Origin: Comamonadaceae bacterium
GTDB lineage: Bacteria; Pseudomonadota; Gammaproteobacteria; Burkholderiales; Burkholderiaceae_C
Length of the DNA stretch: 64,000 nucleotides
Reading direction: 5' to 3'
Assembly (NCBI GenBank): GCA_013297875.1
Contig: JAAFIW010000004.1
Coordinates: forward strand, 124,001-188,000
A program made the position numbers and the translations under genes. Of this stretch, positions 1 to 8,189 are shown piece after piece. How positions within the stretch are numbered: the stretch's first letter is position 1; each line of letters opens with the position of its first letter. A model generated the notes under the pieces. That model had not been told where the DNA came from. It saw only the letters and a program-made list of their open reading frames with translations, and ran no database searches.

Positions 1-333
1 CTGCGGGAGCTGGGGGTGGTGCAGGCAGAAATTGCCCAGCTGGATCCGGCGGCTGTGGGCCTGCCGGTCACCGTGGTGGTGCATGTGGACATTGAGCGCG
101 AAACCTTGCGGCATATCGACGCCTTCAAGGCCGCCATGCGCGCGCGGCCCGAGGTGCAGCAGTGCTGGTACACCACCGGCCTGACCGACTTCATTGTGGT
201 GGTGCGCGTGGCCAGCATGGCCGCCTACGAGCAATTCACCCGCGACGCCCTGGTCAGCCACGACAACGTGGCCCGGTTCACCAGCTATGTGGTGCTGGGC
301 GAGGTGAAAAGCGGCTTGGCGTTGAGCCTGTAA
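1..333 (+). CDS. Lrp/AsnC-family transcriptional regulator, C-terminal part (partial)
   Basis: The frame is open from the first base, so the N-terminal helix-turn-helix lies outside the window. The visible 110 residues match the ligand-sensing (RAM-like) half of Lrp/AsnC proteins: a beta strand VTVVVHVDIER, a helix, then a central segment ...QCWYTTGLTDFIVVVRV, which is the usual place for effector contact and dimerisation. Such proteins normally control amino-acid metabolism, often including their own gene. It ends in TAA just before an R2 repeat and an R5 hairpin, so it probably forms a transcription unit separate from the convergent MBL gene. The effector cannot be told from this half. Confidence 0.85.
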   Translation: MRELGVVQAEIAQLDPAAVGLPVTVVVHVDIERETLRHIDAFKAAMRARPEVQQCWYTTGLTDFIVVVRVASMAAYEQFTRDALVSHDNVARFTSYVVLGEVKSGLALSL

Positions 334-334
334 A

Positions 335-396
335 TGCTATCAATTAAATAGCTGCTTGAGCAGTAAATCTATGGGCCAACCGCGTCTTTTGCTCAA
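335..396 (+). repeat. R2 dispersed repeat
   Basis: This copy has GCTAT...ATAGC arms, then GCTGCTTGAGCA, ATGGGC and a TTTTGC tail. It starts two bases after the stop of the Lrp-like gene and matches the copy at 11560-11620. Confidence 0.75.
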
Positions 397-397
397 A

Positions 398-481
398 ATG
401 ACAGATGACTGGGTGCTGCGCACCGGGATGACGCGGCTGCGCCGCATGACAGTTGCCGGAACCCGTCTTTTCATCTGTCAT
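398..481. repeat. R5 inverted repeat (ATGACAGATGA hairpin)
   Basis: ATGACAGATGA at 398-408 is the exact reverse complement of TCATCTGTCAT at 471-481. It lies between two convergent genes and may act as a transcript-end structure. The same half-sites recur at 8048-8155 and 21189-21348. Confidence 0.7.
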
Positions 482-504
482 GCGCAGCCGCAGGCGCGCA
501 TCAT

Positions 505-519
505 GTTCGCTTAGCGAAC
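505..519 (-). terminator. Small hairpin just past the MBL gene stop
   Basis: GTTCGC-TTA-GCGAAC forms a 6-bp stem directly after the stop codon of the minus-strand MBL gene. No T-run follows, so a role as an intrinsic terminator is only a weak suggestion. Confidence 0.3.
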
Positions 520-520
520 G

Positions 521-1636
521 TCATACCCCAAACCGGTACACCCCATCCCCACCTAATACCCGCCGCAACTTGCCTCCAAACCACAGGTGATGCAAATGCG
601 CCACCGACTCGCCCATGGCAAACGTGGTCTGGTGCAAATCCAGCTCGCGTTTGAACAGCACGGGCAGCATGTCGGCAGCGGTTTGCATCTGCGTTTGGCA
701 GGCGGCCAGTACGTCGGCTAGGCGGTCGCGGTGGTGGTCCTGCAGTTGTTGAACACGGGTGTGCAGGCCTTTGAACGGGCGGCCGTGCGACGGTAGCACC
801 AGCGCGTCCGCTGGCAGGGTTTTGAACTTGTCGATGGAGTCCAGAAACAGGGCCAGTGAGTTGGCTTCGGGTTCGTGTTCGTACACGCTGATGTTGGTGG
901 AAATGCGGGGCAGCACCATGTCGCCGCTGATCAGCACATTGAGCGTCTGGCAGTACAAAGCCATGTGCTCCGGTGCGTGGCCATAGCCGCTGATGCACTG
1001 CCACGCATGGCCACCGATGGTTACGGTTTTGCCGTCCAGCAGGCGTGTGTAGCGCGGTGGCACGGCGGGCACCATGTTGGGGTAGTAGCTGGTGCGGGCG
1101 CGGATTTTGGCTTGCGCATCCGGGTCGGTCAGGCCATGGCTGGCGAAGAACTCGGCCGCTGCATCACCGCCAAAACCGGTGGTGCTTTGGCTGGCTATTT
1201 TTGCCGCCTGGTAGTCGGTGGCGCTGATCCACAACGGCGCGTTCCAACGCGCGCACAGCCAGTGGGCCAGGCCCATGTGGTCGGGGTGCATATGGGTAAC
1301 CAGCACACGCAGCACGGGCAGACCTTCCAGCTCGTTGGCAAAAATCTGTTCCCACTGGGCCTTGGTTTCGTCGCGGGTGATGCAGCAGTCCACCACCGTC
1401 CAGCCCTGCACCGTGCCACTGCCATCGGCCGCTGGCAGCGCATCGCGCAGCAGCCACAGGTTGATGTGATCCAGCGCAAACGGCAGGCCCATGCGGATCC
1501 ACTTGACGCCAGGGGCAACCGCCACGGTGCTGCCCAGCGCGGGCAAGGTGTCGCCAAACGGGTAGTGCAGTTGCCGCTCCTGCTCGTTCATGGGTTTGGC
1601 GGTGGATTGTGCGAGGGGGAGTTTTTGTTGGGTCAT
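521..1636 (-). CDS. MBL-fold metallo-hydrolase
   Basis: A 371-residue metallo-beta-lactamase-fold hydrolase. The zinc signature THMHPDHMG is followed by a later SGDMV aspartate and a LPSHGRPF histidine in the order expected for two-metal MBL enzymes. The C-terminal 60 residues (LQDHHRDRLADVL...HLHHLWFGG) resemble the small helical domain of lactamase-B-type thioesterase/glyoxalase II-like hydrolases. The start was set at the ATG at 1636, because the longer frame would run through the palindrome at 1660-1681. It is divergent from liuR and next to the LiuR-type operator, so it is probably a LiuR-regulon member acting on a CoA-thioester or related ester. The substrate is unknown. Confidence 0.85.
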   Translation of the reverse strand: MTQQKLPLAQSTAKPMNEQERQLHYPFGDTLPALGSTVAVAPGVKWIRMGLPFALDHINLWLLRDALPAADGSGTVQGWTVVDCCITRDETKAQWEQIFANELEGLPVLRVLVTHMHPDHMGLAHWLCARWNAPLWISATDYQAAKIASQSTTGFGGDAAAEFFASHGLTDPDAQAKIRARTSYYPNMVPAVPPRYTRLLDGKTVTIGGHAWQCISGYGHAPEHMALYCQTLNVLISGDMVLPRISTNISVYEHEPEANSLALFLDSIDKFKTLPADALVLPSHGRPFKGLHTRVQQLQDHHRDRLADVLAACQTQMQTAADMLPVLFKRELDLHQTTFAMGESVAHLHHLWFGGKLRRVLGGDGVYRFGV

Positions 1637-1659
1637 GTGGCTTGTATCATCCGTGCCAG

Positions 1660-1681
1660 TTGACGTTGACGTAAACGTCAT
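1660..1681. promoter_or_regulatory. Candidate LiuR operator (22-bp near-palindrome)
   Basis: TTGACGTTGAC is followed by GTAAACGTCAT; the two halves are inverted repeats with two mismatched pairs. The same 22-bp site, as a perfect palindrome, precedes liuB at 18046-18067. It sits 24 bp upstream of the MBL start and 68 bp upstream of liuR. The length and symmetry suit a MerR-family dimer. Assignment to LiuR is inferred from position next to liuR and before liuB. Confidence 0.75.
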
Positions 1682-1749
1682 ATCTGGCGAACTGATTCTA
1701 GGCAGCCAGACGTTCACGACCTGTCACCCCGGTAAAACCTTGGAATTTC

Positions 1750-2151
1750 ATGGGCACCACCTACACCATCAGCGATTTAGCCCGCGAGTTTGACCTGACC
1801 ACCCGGGCCATGCGCTTTTATGAAGACATGGGCTTGCTGCAGCCCGAGCGCAGCGGGCCTGCGGGGCGCAACCGCGTGTACTCGGCGCGTGACCGCACAC
1901 GCCTGAAGCTGACATTGCGTGCCAAGCGGCTGGGCCTGTCGCTCACCGAGGCGCGCACCCTGATCGACATGTATGACTCGCCGCGCGACACCGTGCCGCA
2001 GCTCAAGCAATTCCTCACCGTGTTGGCCCAGCACCGCAGCGAGCTGGAAGACCAGTTGGCCGAGCTGCAAGCCAACGTGGATGAAGTGAAAGCCCATGAG
2101 AAAGAAGCCCGCGCCCTGCTGGCACGAAGCGAAAAGAAAGCGGCCAAATGA
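1750..2151 (+). CDS. liuR: MerR-family regulator of branched-chain/acyl-CoA catabolism (LiuR)
   Basis: A 133-residue MerR-type protein. The N-terminal winged helix-turn-helix is clear (YTISDLAREFDLTTRAMRFYED, then GLLQPER...NRVYSARDRTRLKLTLRAKRLGLSL). A long C-terminal coiled-coil helix follows (residues about 85-130, ELEDQLAELQANVDEVK). There is no cysteine cluster, so it is not a metal or redox sensor. LiuR proteins of proteobacteria control isovaleryl-CoA and methylcrotonyl-CoA genes. The assignment rests on liuA directly downstream and the shared palindrome before liuB. The stop overlaps the ATG of the thioesterase gene (ATGA), showing translational coupling. Confidence 0.88.
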   Translation: MGTTYTISDLAREFDLTTRAMRFYEDMGLLQPERSGPAGRNRVYSARDRTRLKLTLRAKRLGLSLTEARTLIDMYDSPRDTVPQLKQFLTVLAQHRSELEDQLAELQANVDEVKAHEKEARALLARSEKKAAK

Positions 2152-2579
2152 CGCCACAAGCCGCACTGCGCCAGCGCGTGGAAACCAGCTTTTTGCGCCA
2201 GGGAATGATGCAGCACCTGGGCGCGCGCATCGTGCGGGTGCAGCCTGGCGAGGTGGAATTTGCTTTGCCACTGAGCGACAAAGTCACCCAGCAGCAGGGC
2301 GCGTTTCACGGCGGTGCCTTGGGTGCACTGGCCGATATTTGCTGCGGCTATGCCGCGCTTTCGGTCGCGCCCGAAGGCATGGAAGTCACCACCGTGGAGT
2401 ACAAGATCAACTTCGTCTCTGCCGCTGTTGGGCAAGAGGTGGTGTGCGTGGGCAAGGTGCAAAAAGCAGGCCGCACGCTCATCATTACCAACGCTGAAAT
2501 TTTCGACATCAAAGACGGCCAGCGCAAGTTGTGCGGCCTGATGCAAGCCACCTTGATCGCGATTGCCAAAACCTACTGA
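2148..2579 (+). CDS. PaaI-family hotdog thioesterase
   Basis: A 143-residue single hotdog-fold protein. The family motif [18 protein letters not shown] carries the helix and the catalytic Asp region, followed by [22 protein letters not shown], the typical beta-sheet core of PaaI/YdiI thioesterases. It hydrolyses acyl-CoA thioesters; the exact acyl group cannot be read. It overlaps liuR by 4 bp and ends 11 bp before liuA, so the three form one operon. A role in releasing CoA from stalled branched-chain intermediates is plausible but inferred. Confidence 0.85.
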   Translation: MTPQAALRQRVETSFLRQGMMQHLGARIVRVQPGEVEFALPLSDKVTQQQGAFHGGALGALADICCGYAALSVAPEGMEVTTVEYKINFVSAAVGQEVVCVGKVQKAGRTLIITNAEIFDIKDGQRKLCGLMQATLIAIAKTY

Positions 2580-2590
2580 AGGAAACCCAA

Positions 2591-3769
2591 ATGAACCTAC
2601 CCGGCCTCAACTTTCAACTTGGTGAAGACATTGACGCGCTACGCGACGCCGTGCGCAGCTTTGCCGATGCCGAGATTGCGCCCCGCGCAGCCGAGATCGA
2701 CAAATCAGACCAGTTCCCCATGGACTTGTGGCAAAAAATGGGTGCCGTGGGCGTGCTGGGCATTACCGTGGGCGAGGAATACGGTGGCGCGGGCATGGGT
2801 TATCTGGCCCACATGATTGCAATGGAAGAAATCTCCCGCGCCAGCGCCTCGGTGGGCCTGAGCTATGGCGCTCATAGCAACCTGTGCGTGAACCAGCTCA
2901 AGCGTAACGGCTCTGAGGCACAAAAGCAGAAGTACCTGCCCAAACTCATCAGCGGCGAGCACGTGGGCGCGCTGGCCATGAGCGAACCCGGCGCGGGCAG
3001 CGACGTGATCAGCATGAAGCTCAAAGCTGAAGACAAAGGCGGCTACTACCTGCTGAACGGCACCAAGATGTGGATCACCAACGGGCCTGACGCCGACACC
3101 ATGGTGGTGTACGCCAAGACCGAGCCCGAGCTGGGCGCCCGTGGCGTGACAGCCTTTATCGTCGAAAAAGGCATGAACGGCTTTAGCACCGCGCAAAAGC
3201 TCGACAAGCTGGGCATGCGCGGCAGCCACACCGGCGAGATGGTGTTCAACAACGTCGAGGTACCCGCTGCCAATGTGCTGGGTGCGTTGAACGGCGGTGC
3301 CAAGGTGCTGATGAGCGGCCTGGACTATGAGCGTGCGGTGCTGGCCGCCGGGCCGATTGGCATCATGCAAGCGGTGATGGACAACGTGGTGCCCTACATC
3401 CACGACCGCAAGCAGTTTGGTCAGAGCATTGGTGAGTTTCAGCTGATCCAGGGCAAAGTGGCCGACATGTACACCGTGCTGCAAGCCGCCCGCGCCTTTT
3501 GCTACACCGTGGGCAAAAACCTGGATCTGCTGGGTCCAGAGCATGTGCGAGACGTACGCAAAGACTGCGCCAGCGTGATCCTCTGGTGCGCCGAAAAAGC
3601 CACCTGGATGGCGGGCGAGGGCATACAGATTTTCGGCGGCAACGGCTACATCAACGAATACCCGCTGGGGCGCTTGTGGCGCGATGCCAAGCTGTATGAG
3701 ATTGGGGCGGGGACGAGTGAGATCAGGCGGATGTTGATCGGGCGGGAGTTGTTTGCTGAGACAATGTGA
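2591..3769 (+). CDS. liuA: Isovaleryl-CoA dehydrogenase
   Basis: A 392-residue flavoprotein that oxidises isovaleryl-CoA to 3-methylcrotonyl-CoA in leucine degradation, passing electrons to ETF. Acyl-CoA dehydrogenase N-terminal, middle ([32 protein letters not shown]) and C-terminal helical domains appear in order. The catalytic glutamate is placed as in true isovaleryl-CoA dehydrogenases, in [12 protein letters not shown] (Glu at about residue 247). The position used by short-chain enzymes reads [10 protein letters not shown], with Gly in place of Glu, which supports the assignment. The start was chosen at the ATG after AAGGAAA (ribosome site) at 2591. It is the third gene of the liuR operon. 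Confidence 0.95.
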   Translation: MNLPGLNFQLGEDIDALRDAVRSFADAEIAPRAAEIDKSDQFPMDLWQKMGAVGVLGITVGEEYGGAGMGYLAHMIAMEEISRASASVGLSYGAHSNLCVNQLKRNGSEAQKQKYLPKLISGEHVGALAMSEPGAGSDVISMKLKAEDKGGYYLLNGTKMWITNGPDADTMVVYAKTEPELGARGVTAFIVEKGMNGFSTAQKLDKLGMRGSHTGEMVFNNVEVPAANVLGALNGGAKVLMSGLDYERAVLAAGPIGIMQAVMDNVVPYIHDRKQFGQSIGEFQLIQGKVADMYTVLQAARAFCYTVGKNLDLLGPEHVRDVRKDCASVILWCAEKATWMAGEGIQIFGGNGYINEYPLGRLWRDAKLYEIGAGTSEIRRMLIGRELFAETM

Positions 3770-3791
3770 AGGTGAATCGTGGCTTCGATAG

Positions 3792-3806
3792 AATTACAAA
3801 GTAATT
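3792..3806. promoter_or_regulatory. Candidate mazEF operator (AATTAC-AAA-GTAATT)
   Basis: A perfect 6-bp inverted repeat with a 3-bp spacer lies 16 bp upstream of the mazE GTG start. AbrB-type antitoxins usually bind such AT-rich palindromes to repress their own operon. The link is inferred from position. Confidence 0.5.
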
Positions 3807-3822
3807 ACATCAGGAGATCGTT

Positions 3823-4065
3823 GTGCAAACGCAAATCGTACAAATTGGCAACTCGTTGGGGCTTCGCCTACCCAAAGTAATTCTCGACTCGTTGTCACTT
3901 GGCCGCGCCACAGTGCTCAGCATTCACACCCGCGGCGACAGTATTGTCTTGAAGCCGGTGAAGGCACCGCGCAGCACCTGGGCCACGGCGTTCGCCCTGG
4001 ATCCGGCCGTTGATGACGAATCGTTGTGGGGCGATTTGCCCGTGTCAACCGCTTGGGAAGACTAG
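3823..4065 (+). CDS. mazE: MazE-type antitoxin (AbrB/SpoVT fold)
   Basis: An 80-residue protein with the swapped-hairpin DNA-binding domain of MazE (QTQIVQIGNSLGLRLPKVILDSLSLGRATVLSIHTRGDSIVLKPV). The C-terminal tail (DESLWGDLPVSTAWED) is acidic and is expected to occupy the MazF groove. The start is GTG with CAGGAG upstream. It is followed two bases after its stop by the toxin gene. The AT-rich stretch before it and its position between liuA and carbonic anhydrase suggest the pair was inserted into the metabolic cluster. Confidence 0.88.
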   Translation: MQTQIVQIGNSLGLRLPKVILDSLSLGRATVLSIHTRGDSIVLKPVKAPRSTWATAFALDPAVDDESLWGDLPVSTAWED

Positions 4066-4067
4066 CG

Positions 4068-4397
4068 GTGGCTTCCCGCGCTCACCCCAAGCAAGGCGAG
4101 ATCTGGTGGGTCAATCTGGATCCAACAGTCGGCCAGGAAATCAACAAACAACGCCCTTGCCTGGTGGTGTCACCCGACGACATGAATGCGCATCTGGGCA
4201 CGGTGATCGCCGCCCCGATTACCAGCACTCTGCGTGCCTGGCCGACCCGCGTTGCGGTCAAGTTCAACCGCAAGGAAAGCTCAGTGGCCCTTGACCAGAT
4301 TCGCGCTGTAGACCGCTCGCGCTTGATTCGCCGGGCCGCTACCGTCGATGCCGAGCCTGCGCTGGACGTGTTGCGTGAGATGTTTGCCAAAGCCTGA
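4068..4397 (+). CDS. mazF: MazF/PemK-type mRNA endonuclease toxin
   Basis: About 109 residues, standard MazF length. The conserved core is visible: GEIWWVNLDPTVGQEINKQRPCLVVSPDDMN, then VIAAPITST and SSVALDQIRAVDRSRL, covering the RNA-binding loop and the catalytic Arg/Thr region. MazF enzymes cut mRNA at short sequences; specificity cannot be predicted here. The start was set at the GTG at 4068, directly after the mazE stop. The longer frame would overlap the antitoxin without family similarity. Confidence 0.88.
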   Translation: MASRAHPKQGEIWWVNLDPTVGQEINKQRPCLVVSPDDMNAHLGTVIAAPITSTLRAWPTRVAVKFNRKESSVALDQIRAVDRSRLIRRAATVDAEPALDVLREMFAKA

Positions 4398-4407
4398 CCG
4401 TAAATAT

Positions 4408-5061
4408 ATGCCCCTGACCCACCTCCTCACCCACAACCGCGAATGGGCCGCCAGCATGGCCCGCGACCGACCTGGCTTTTTCACTGCGCTCAAAGAGCAG
4501 CAAAGCCCGCGCTATATGTGGATAGGCTGCTCTGACAGCCGGGTGCCGGCCAATCAGATCGTGAAGCTCGACCCTGGCGAGGTGTTTGTGCACCGAAACG
4601 TGGCCAATGTGGTGGTGCACACCGATTTGAATGCGCTGTCGGCCGTGCAGTACGCGGTGGACATGCTCAAGGTGCAGCATGTCATTGTGTGCGGCCACTA
4701 TGGCTGCGGTGGCGTGCAGGCGGCGCTGACCAATGCGCGGGTGGGTCTGGCTGACAACTGGATTCGCCATATTCAGGACGTGCGCGACCGCTACCTCACG
4801 CGGCTGATGGCGGCACCTGCCGAGCACCAACTGGACATGCTGTGCGAGCTGAATGTGATTGAGCAGGTGGTGAACCTGTGCCACAGCTCGGTGATGAAAG
4901 ACGCCTGGACGCGCGACCCCCAACTGATGGTGCACGGCTGGATTTACGGCTTGAACGACGGCCTGCTGCACGATCTGGGTATGCGGCTTCAGGCGCATGA
5001 TGCGCTACAGGCACTGCGCGAGGTGGCGGTAGACCAGGTTTTCAGCAAAAACCGGCTATAG
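4408..5061 (+). CDS. can: Beta-class carbonic anhydrase
   Basis: A 217-residue zinc enzyme interconverting CO2 and bicarbonate. Zinc ligands are visible: Cys41 in [12 protein letters not shown], and His97 and Cys100 in [13 protein letters not shown]. The Asp43-Arg45 catalytic dyad is intact. The [14 protein letters not shown] segment is typical of the Can subgroup. In this neighbourhood it could supply bicarbonate to biotin carboxylases such as liuB/liuD, which is an inference. The start is the ATG at 4408, 10 bp after the mazF stop, with only a weak ribosome site. Confidence 0.93.
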   Translation: MPLTHLLTHNREWAASMARDRPGFFTALKEQQSPRYMWIGCSDSRVPANQIVKLDPGEVFVHRNVANVVVHTDLNALSAVQYAVDMLKVQHVIVCGHYGCGGVQAALTNARVGLADNWIRHIQDVRDRYLTRLMAAPAEHQLDMLCELNVIEQVVNLCHSSVMKDAWTRDPQLMVHGWIYGLNDGLLHDLGMRLQAHDALQALREVAVDQVFSKNRL

Positions 5062-5102
5062 CCCATGAATTAATTGCTCAAGTAGCTATCAAATTAATAG
5101 TA
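5060..5102 (-). repeat. R2 dispersed repeat
   Basis: CCCATGAATTAATTGCTCAA is followed by GTAGCTATC and an ATAG arm. It fills nearly all of the gap between carbonic anhydrase and aceK. Confidence 0.75.
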
Positions 5103-5105
5103 ACC

Positions 5106-6932
5106 ATGTTCCCCCAACGCCTCGACTCCCCGCTGGCCTACGACATCGCCAAGGCCATGATGGACGGTTTTAACCGCCACTATCGCCTGTTTCGTACCGA
5201 GTCGGCCCGGGCCAAGCACCGCTTTGAAACGGGGGACTGGCATGGCCAGCAACGGGCGCAGCGGGAGCGCATTGAGTTTTACGATTTGCGGGTGCTGGAA
5301 TGCACCATGCGGCTGGAAAAAGAGTTCAAGGCAGGGGCGCAGGCCATGGACGTGTGGCAGCAGGTCAAACTGCACTACATCGGCCTGCTGGTGGATCACC
5401 GCCAGCCCGAGCTCGCCGAGACGTTTTTCAATTCGGTCACCACCAAAATCCTGCACCGAACGCACTTTCACAACGACTTTATCTTTGTGCGCCCGGCGGT
5501 GAGCACCGAGTACATCGAGAACGAAGAGCCCGAATCCAAACCCACCTACCGCGCCTGGTACCCCAGCCGCGAAACGCTGGGCGACAGCATTGCGCAGGTG
5601 ATTGCCAGCTTTGATTTGCAACGCGAATTTGAAGACCTGCCGCGCGACGCCGCGTATGTGCTGAGCGCATTCAGCGAGCGCATGGCCCAGGCCACCTTGC
5701 GGGCGAATTTTCAGATTCAGGTGCTGTCCAGCCTGTTCTACCGCAACAAGGGCGCGTATGTGGTGGGCAAGATCATCAACGGCTTTACCGAGGTGCCGTT
5801 TGCCTTGCCCATCTTGCACAACACACATGGCAAGCTGCGCATTGATGCCTGCTTGTTTGGTGAAGACGACATGCAAATGCTGTTCAGCTTTGCGCGGGCT
5901 TACTTCATGGTTGATATGGAAGTGCCCAGCGCTTATGTACAGTTCTTGCGTAGCCTGATGCCGCGCAAACCGCGCGCAGAAATCTACAACGCGCTGGGCC
6001 TGGCCAAGCAAGGAAAAACGCTTTTTTACCGCGACTTCTTGTTCCACTTGCGCCATTCCAGCGACAAATTCCGCATTGCGCCAGGCATCAAGGGCATGGT
6101 GATGCTGGTGTTTGATTTGCCCAGCTTTCCCTTTGTGTTCAAGATCATCAAAGACTACTACCCGCCACAAAAAGACACCACCCGCGAGCAGATCAAAGGC
6201 AAGTACCAACTCGTCAAGCAGCACGACCGCGTGGGCCGCATGGCCGACACACTGGAGTACAGCGAAGTGGCCTTTGCCCGCAGCCGGTTTGAAGACGAAC
6301 TGATTGCCGAGATTCAAAAATTCGCGCCTAGCCAGCTGGAGATTTCAGACCGCGACGGTGACGGCCAGATCGAAGTCATCATCAAACACCTGTACATCGA
6401 GCGGCGCATGATTCCGCTGAATATTTACCTGCAAGAGGCGTTTGACGCCGGTGGAGCCAACACCGCTGCCACCGGAGAAGCAGCCGACAAAGCCCGCGTG
6501 CAGATCGAGCGCGGCGTCGTCGAATACGGCAACGCCATCAAAGACCTGGTGGCTGCCAACATCTTCCCTGGCGACATGCTGTGGAAGAACTTTGGCGTCA
6601 CACGCAACGGCAAGGTGGTGTTCTACGACTACGACGAGATTGAGTACATCACCGACTGCAACTTCCGCCGCGTGCCGGCTGCGCGCAACGAAGAAGAGGA
6701 GCTGTCCGGCGAGGTCTGGTACAGCGTCGGCCCCAAAGACGTGTTCCCCGAAACCTTTGGCCCATTCCTGTTGGGCAACCCTGCGGTGCGCGAGGTTTTC
6801 ATGCGCCACCATGGCGATTTGCTGGATGCTGCGTTCTGGCAGGCGCACAAAGAGCGCATTGCAGCGGGGCATGTGCACGATGTGTTTCCTTATGAGGCGA
6901 ATAAGCGGTTTGAGCAAACCCCGAGCGCTTGA
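5106..6932 (+). CDS. aceK: Isocitrate dehydrogenase kinase/phosphatase
   Basis: A 608-residue bifunctional enzyme that phosphorylates and dephosphorylates isocitrate dehydrogenase, switching carbon between the TCA cycle and the glyoxylate shunt. The length is normal for AceK. The N-terminal regulatory half begins [22 protein letters not shown]. The C-terminal kinase-like half contains [26 protein letters not shown] (ATP loop and lysine) and [20 protein letters not shown] with DYDEIEY (catalytic Asn/Asp region). Its location fits acetyl-CoA-producing catabolism (leucine, acyl-CoA), where the shunt is needed. It appears to be a single gene starting three bases after an R2 repeat. Confidence 0.96.
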   Translation: MFPQRLDSPLAYDIAKAMMDGFNRHYRLFRTESARAKHRFETGDWHGQQRAQRERIEFYDLRVLECTMRLEKEFKAGAQAMDVWQQVKLHYIGLLVDHRQPELAETFFNSVTTKILHRTHFHNDFIFVRPAVSTEYIENEEPESKPTYRAWYPSRETLGDSIAQVIASFDLQREFEDLPRDAAYVLSAFSERMAQATLRANFQIQVLSSLFYRNKGAYVVGKIINGFTEVPFALPILHNTHGKLRIDACLFGEDDMQMLFSFARAYFMVDMEVPSAYVQFLRSLMPRKPRAEIYNALGLAKQGKTLFYRDFLFHLRHSSDKFRIAPGIKGMVMLVFDLPSFPFVFKIIKDYYPPQKDTTREQIKGKYQLVKQHDRVGRMADTLEYSEVAFARSRFEDELIAEIQKFAPSQLEISDRDGDGQIEVIIKHLYIERRMIPLNIYLQEAFDAGGANTAATGEAADKARVQIERGVVEYGNAIKDLVAANIFPGDMLWKNFGVTRNGKVVFYDYDEIEYITDCNFRRVPAARNEEEELSGEVWYSVGPKDVFPETFGPFLLGNPAVREVFMRHHGDLLDAAFWQAHKERIAAGHVHDVFPYEANKRFEQTPSA

Positions 6933-6958
6933 AAAGCTATCAATTCAGGAGTCTGGAA

Positions 6959-7543
6959 ATGGCCAACGCAGTACCTAAGCAGCGGTTCACGTTCGATGAA
7001 TATCTGGCGTGGGAGGAGTTGCAACCCACCAAGCATGAATACGTAGACGGCGAGGTGTTTGACCTGCATCGCGATACACAGGGCATGGCGGGTGCGCAGG
7101 AGCAACACGTCACCGTCTGCGGCAACGCTTACATGGCTTTGCGCCAGCACCTGGTCGGCACGCCGTGTCGCAGCTTCATGGCAGACATAAAGCTGCACGT
7201 ACAAGCGGCAGACAGTTCGCACTACCCCGACGTGATGGTCACCTGCAGCGACGCCGACAAAACCGACAAACTGATCAAGCGCGAGCCGACACTCATCATC
7301 GAAGTGCTGTCCCCGTCCACAGCGGCTTACGACCGGGGTGACAAGTTCGAGGCGTACCGCTTGCTGCCGAGCCTGAAAGAGTACGTGCTCATCGACACCG
7401 ACAAGCGCACCGCCGAGGTCTACCGCAAAGGTGCAGACGGCCTGTGGGTGCTGCACCCCTTTGGCAAAGGCCAGGACGTGCATTGGGCCAGTGTTGACTT
7501 GACGGTTACTGCTGCGGTGTTGTTTGCCGAAATTGACGACTGA
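6959..7543 (+). CDS. Uma2-family (DUF820) restriction-endonuclease-like protein
   Basis: A 194-residue protein. The N-terminal FTFDEYLAWEELQPTKHEYVDGEVFDL is the family signature. The PD-(D/E)XK core is SHYPDVMVTCSD ... TLIIEVLSPSTAAYDRGDKFEAY. Uma2 proteins are abundant in cyanobacteria and scattered elsewhere, often near mobile DNA, and their role is unknown. Catalytic Asp, Glu and Lys are all kept, so it may be an active nuclease. The start was set at the ATG after AGGAGTCTGG. The short leader holds a fragment of the R2 repeat (GCTATCAATT). Confidence 0.85.
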   Translation: MANAVPKQRFTFDEYLAWEELQPTKHEYVDGEVFDLHRDTQGMAGAQEQHVTVCGNAYMALRQHLVGTPCRSFMADIKLHVQAADSSHYPDVMVTCSDADKTDKLIKREPTLIIEVLSPSTAAYDRGDKFEAYRLLPSLKEYVLIDTDKRTAEVYRKGADGLWVLHPFGKGQDVHWASVDLTVTAAVLFAEIDD

Positions 7544-7555
7544 GCGAAGCCCACC

Positions 7556-8038
7556 ATGCGCGACCTCTGGGAACTGGCCAGCTTCATCGTCACCGCACTG
7601 GCGCTGCCGGTGGCGGTGTTTTTCTTCATCTGGGAGCAGCGCAAAGAGCGCGACAACGAAGAAGAAGCCGCCTACCAGTTGCTCAGCGATGCCTACAACG
7701 ACTTTTTGAAAGTGGTTCTGGACAACGCCGACTTGCGCCTGCGCACCAACGAGCCGCTGGACAGCCCCACCCCTGAGCAGAACGAGCGCGTGCTGGTGAT
7801 CTACGACATGCTGATTTCGCTGTTCGAGCGCGCCTTCATAGTGGCTTGGGACGAGCACATGAGTGAGCTGGAAAAACGCCGCTGGAACAGCTGGGACGAC
7901 TACATGCGCGAGTGGTGCCGCCGCGAGCGCTTTGCGAATGCACTGCCGTTGCTGCTGCGGGGGGAAGACGCGCAGTTTCAGCAGTACATCTTGCGCATTG
8001 CGCAGGAAGAGCGCGGCAATCTGATTCAACTGGCTTGA
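7556..8038 (+). CDS. Hypothetical protein with one N-terminal membrane helix
   Basis: 160 residues. An N-terminal hydrophobic segment (residues about 6-24, ASFIVTALALPVAVFFFIW) is followed by a charged, helix-rich cytoplasmic part (EQRKERDNEEEAAYQLLSDAYNDFLKVVLDNADLRLR). Tryptophan is frequent (DEHMSELEKRRWNSWDDYMREW). The architecture resembles small single-pass proteins of unknown function. I do not recognise the family. It lies 12 bp after the Uma2 gene, so the two may be co-transcribed. Confidence 0.7.
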   Translation: MRDLWELASFIVTALALPVAVFFFIWEQRKERDNEEEAAYQLLSDAYNDFLKVVLDNADLRLRTNEPLDSPTPEQNERVLVIYDMLISLFERAFIVAWDEHMSELEKRRWNSWDDYMREWCRRERFANALPLLLRGEDAQFQQYILRIAQEERGNLIQLA

Positions 8039-8047
8039 TCGCGAACC

Positions 8048-8155
8048 ATGACAAATGACTTTGCCGCTGGCGCGGCTTCAATGACAAATGACTGGCGGGT
8101 TCCACTGCCCCGCATCATTTGTCATCGCAGCCCGAAGGGCGCAGTCATCTGTCAT
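8048..8155. repeat. R5 nested inverted repeat
   Basis: Two left half-sites ATGACAAATGACT (8048-8060 and 8081-8093) are followed by two right half-sites ATCATTTGTCAT (8114-8125) and AGTCATCTGTCAT (8143-8155), so nested hairpins can form. It occupies most of the gap before the thiolase gene. The same layout appears between vapB and vapC. Confidence 0.75.
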
Positions 8156-8189
8156 TGCTTGCGTAACTTCTAACCTAAAAGGAGCCCCC

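Noticed and set aside
5094-6317. 407-codon minus-strand frame under aceK
   Set aside because: AceK is certain on the plus strand. The antisense frame is His/Val-rich shadow sequence without motifs.
6934-6950. Further R2 copy before the Uma2 gene
   Set aside because: Only GCTATCAATT matches; it is too short to count as a copy, though it may be a decayed end.
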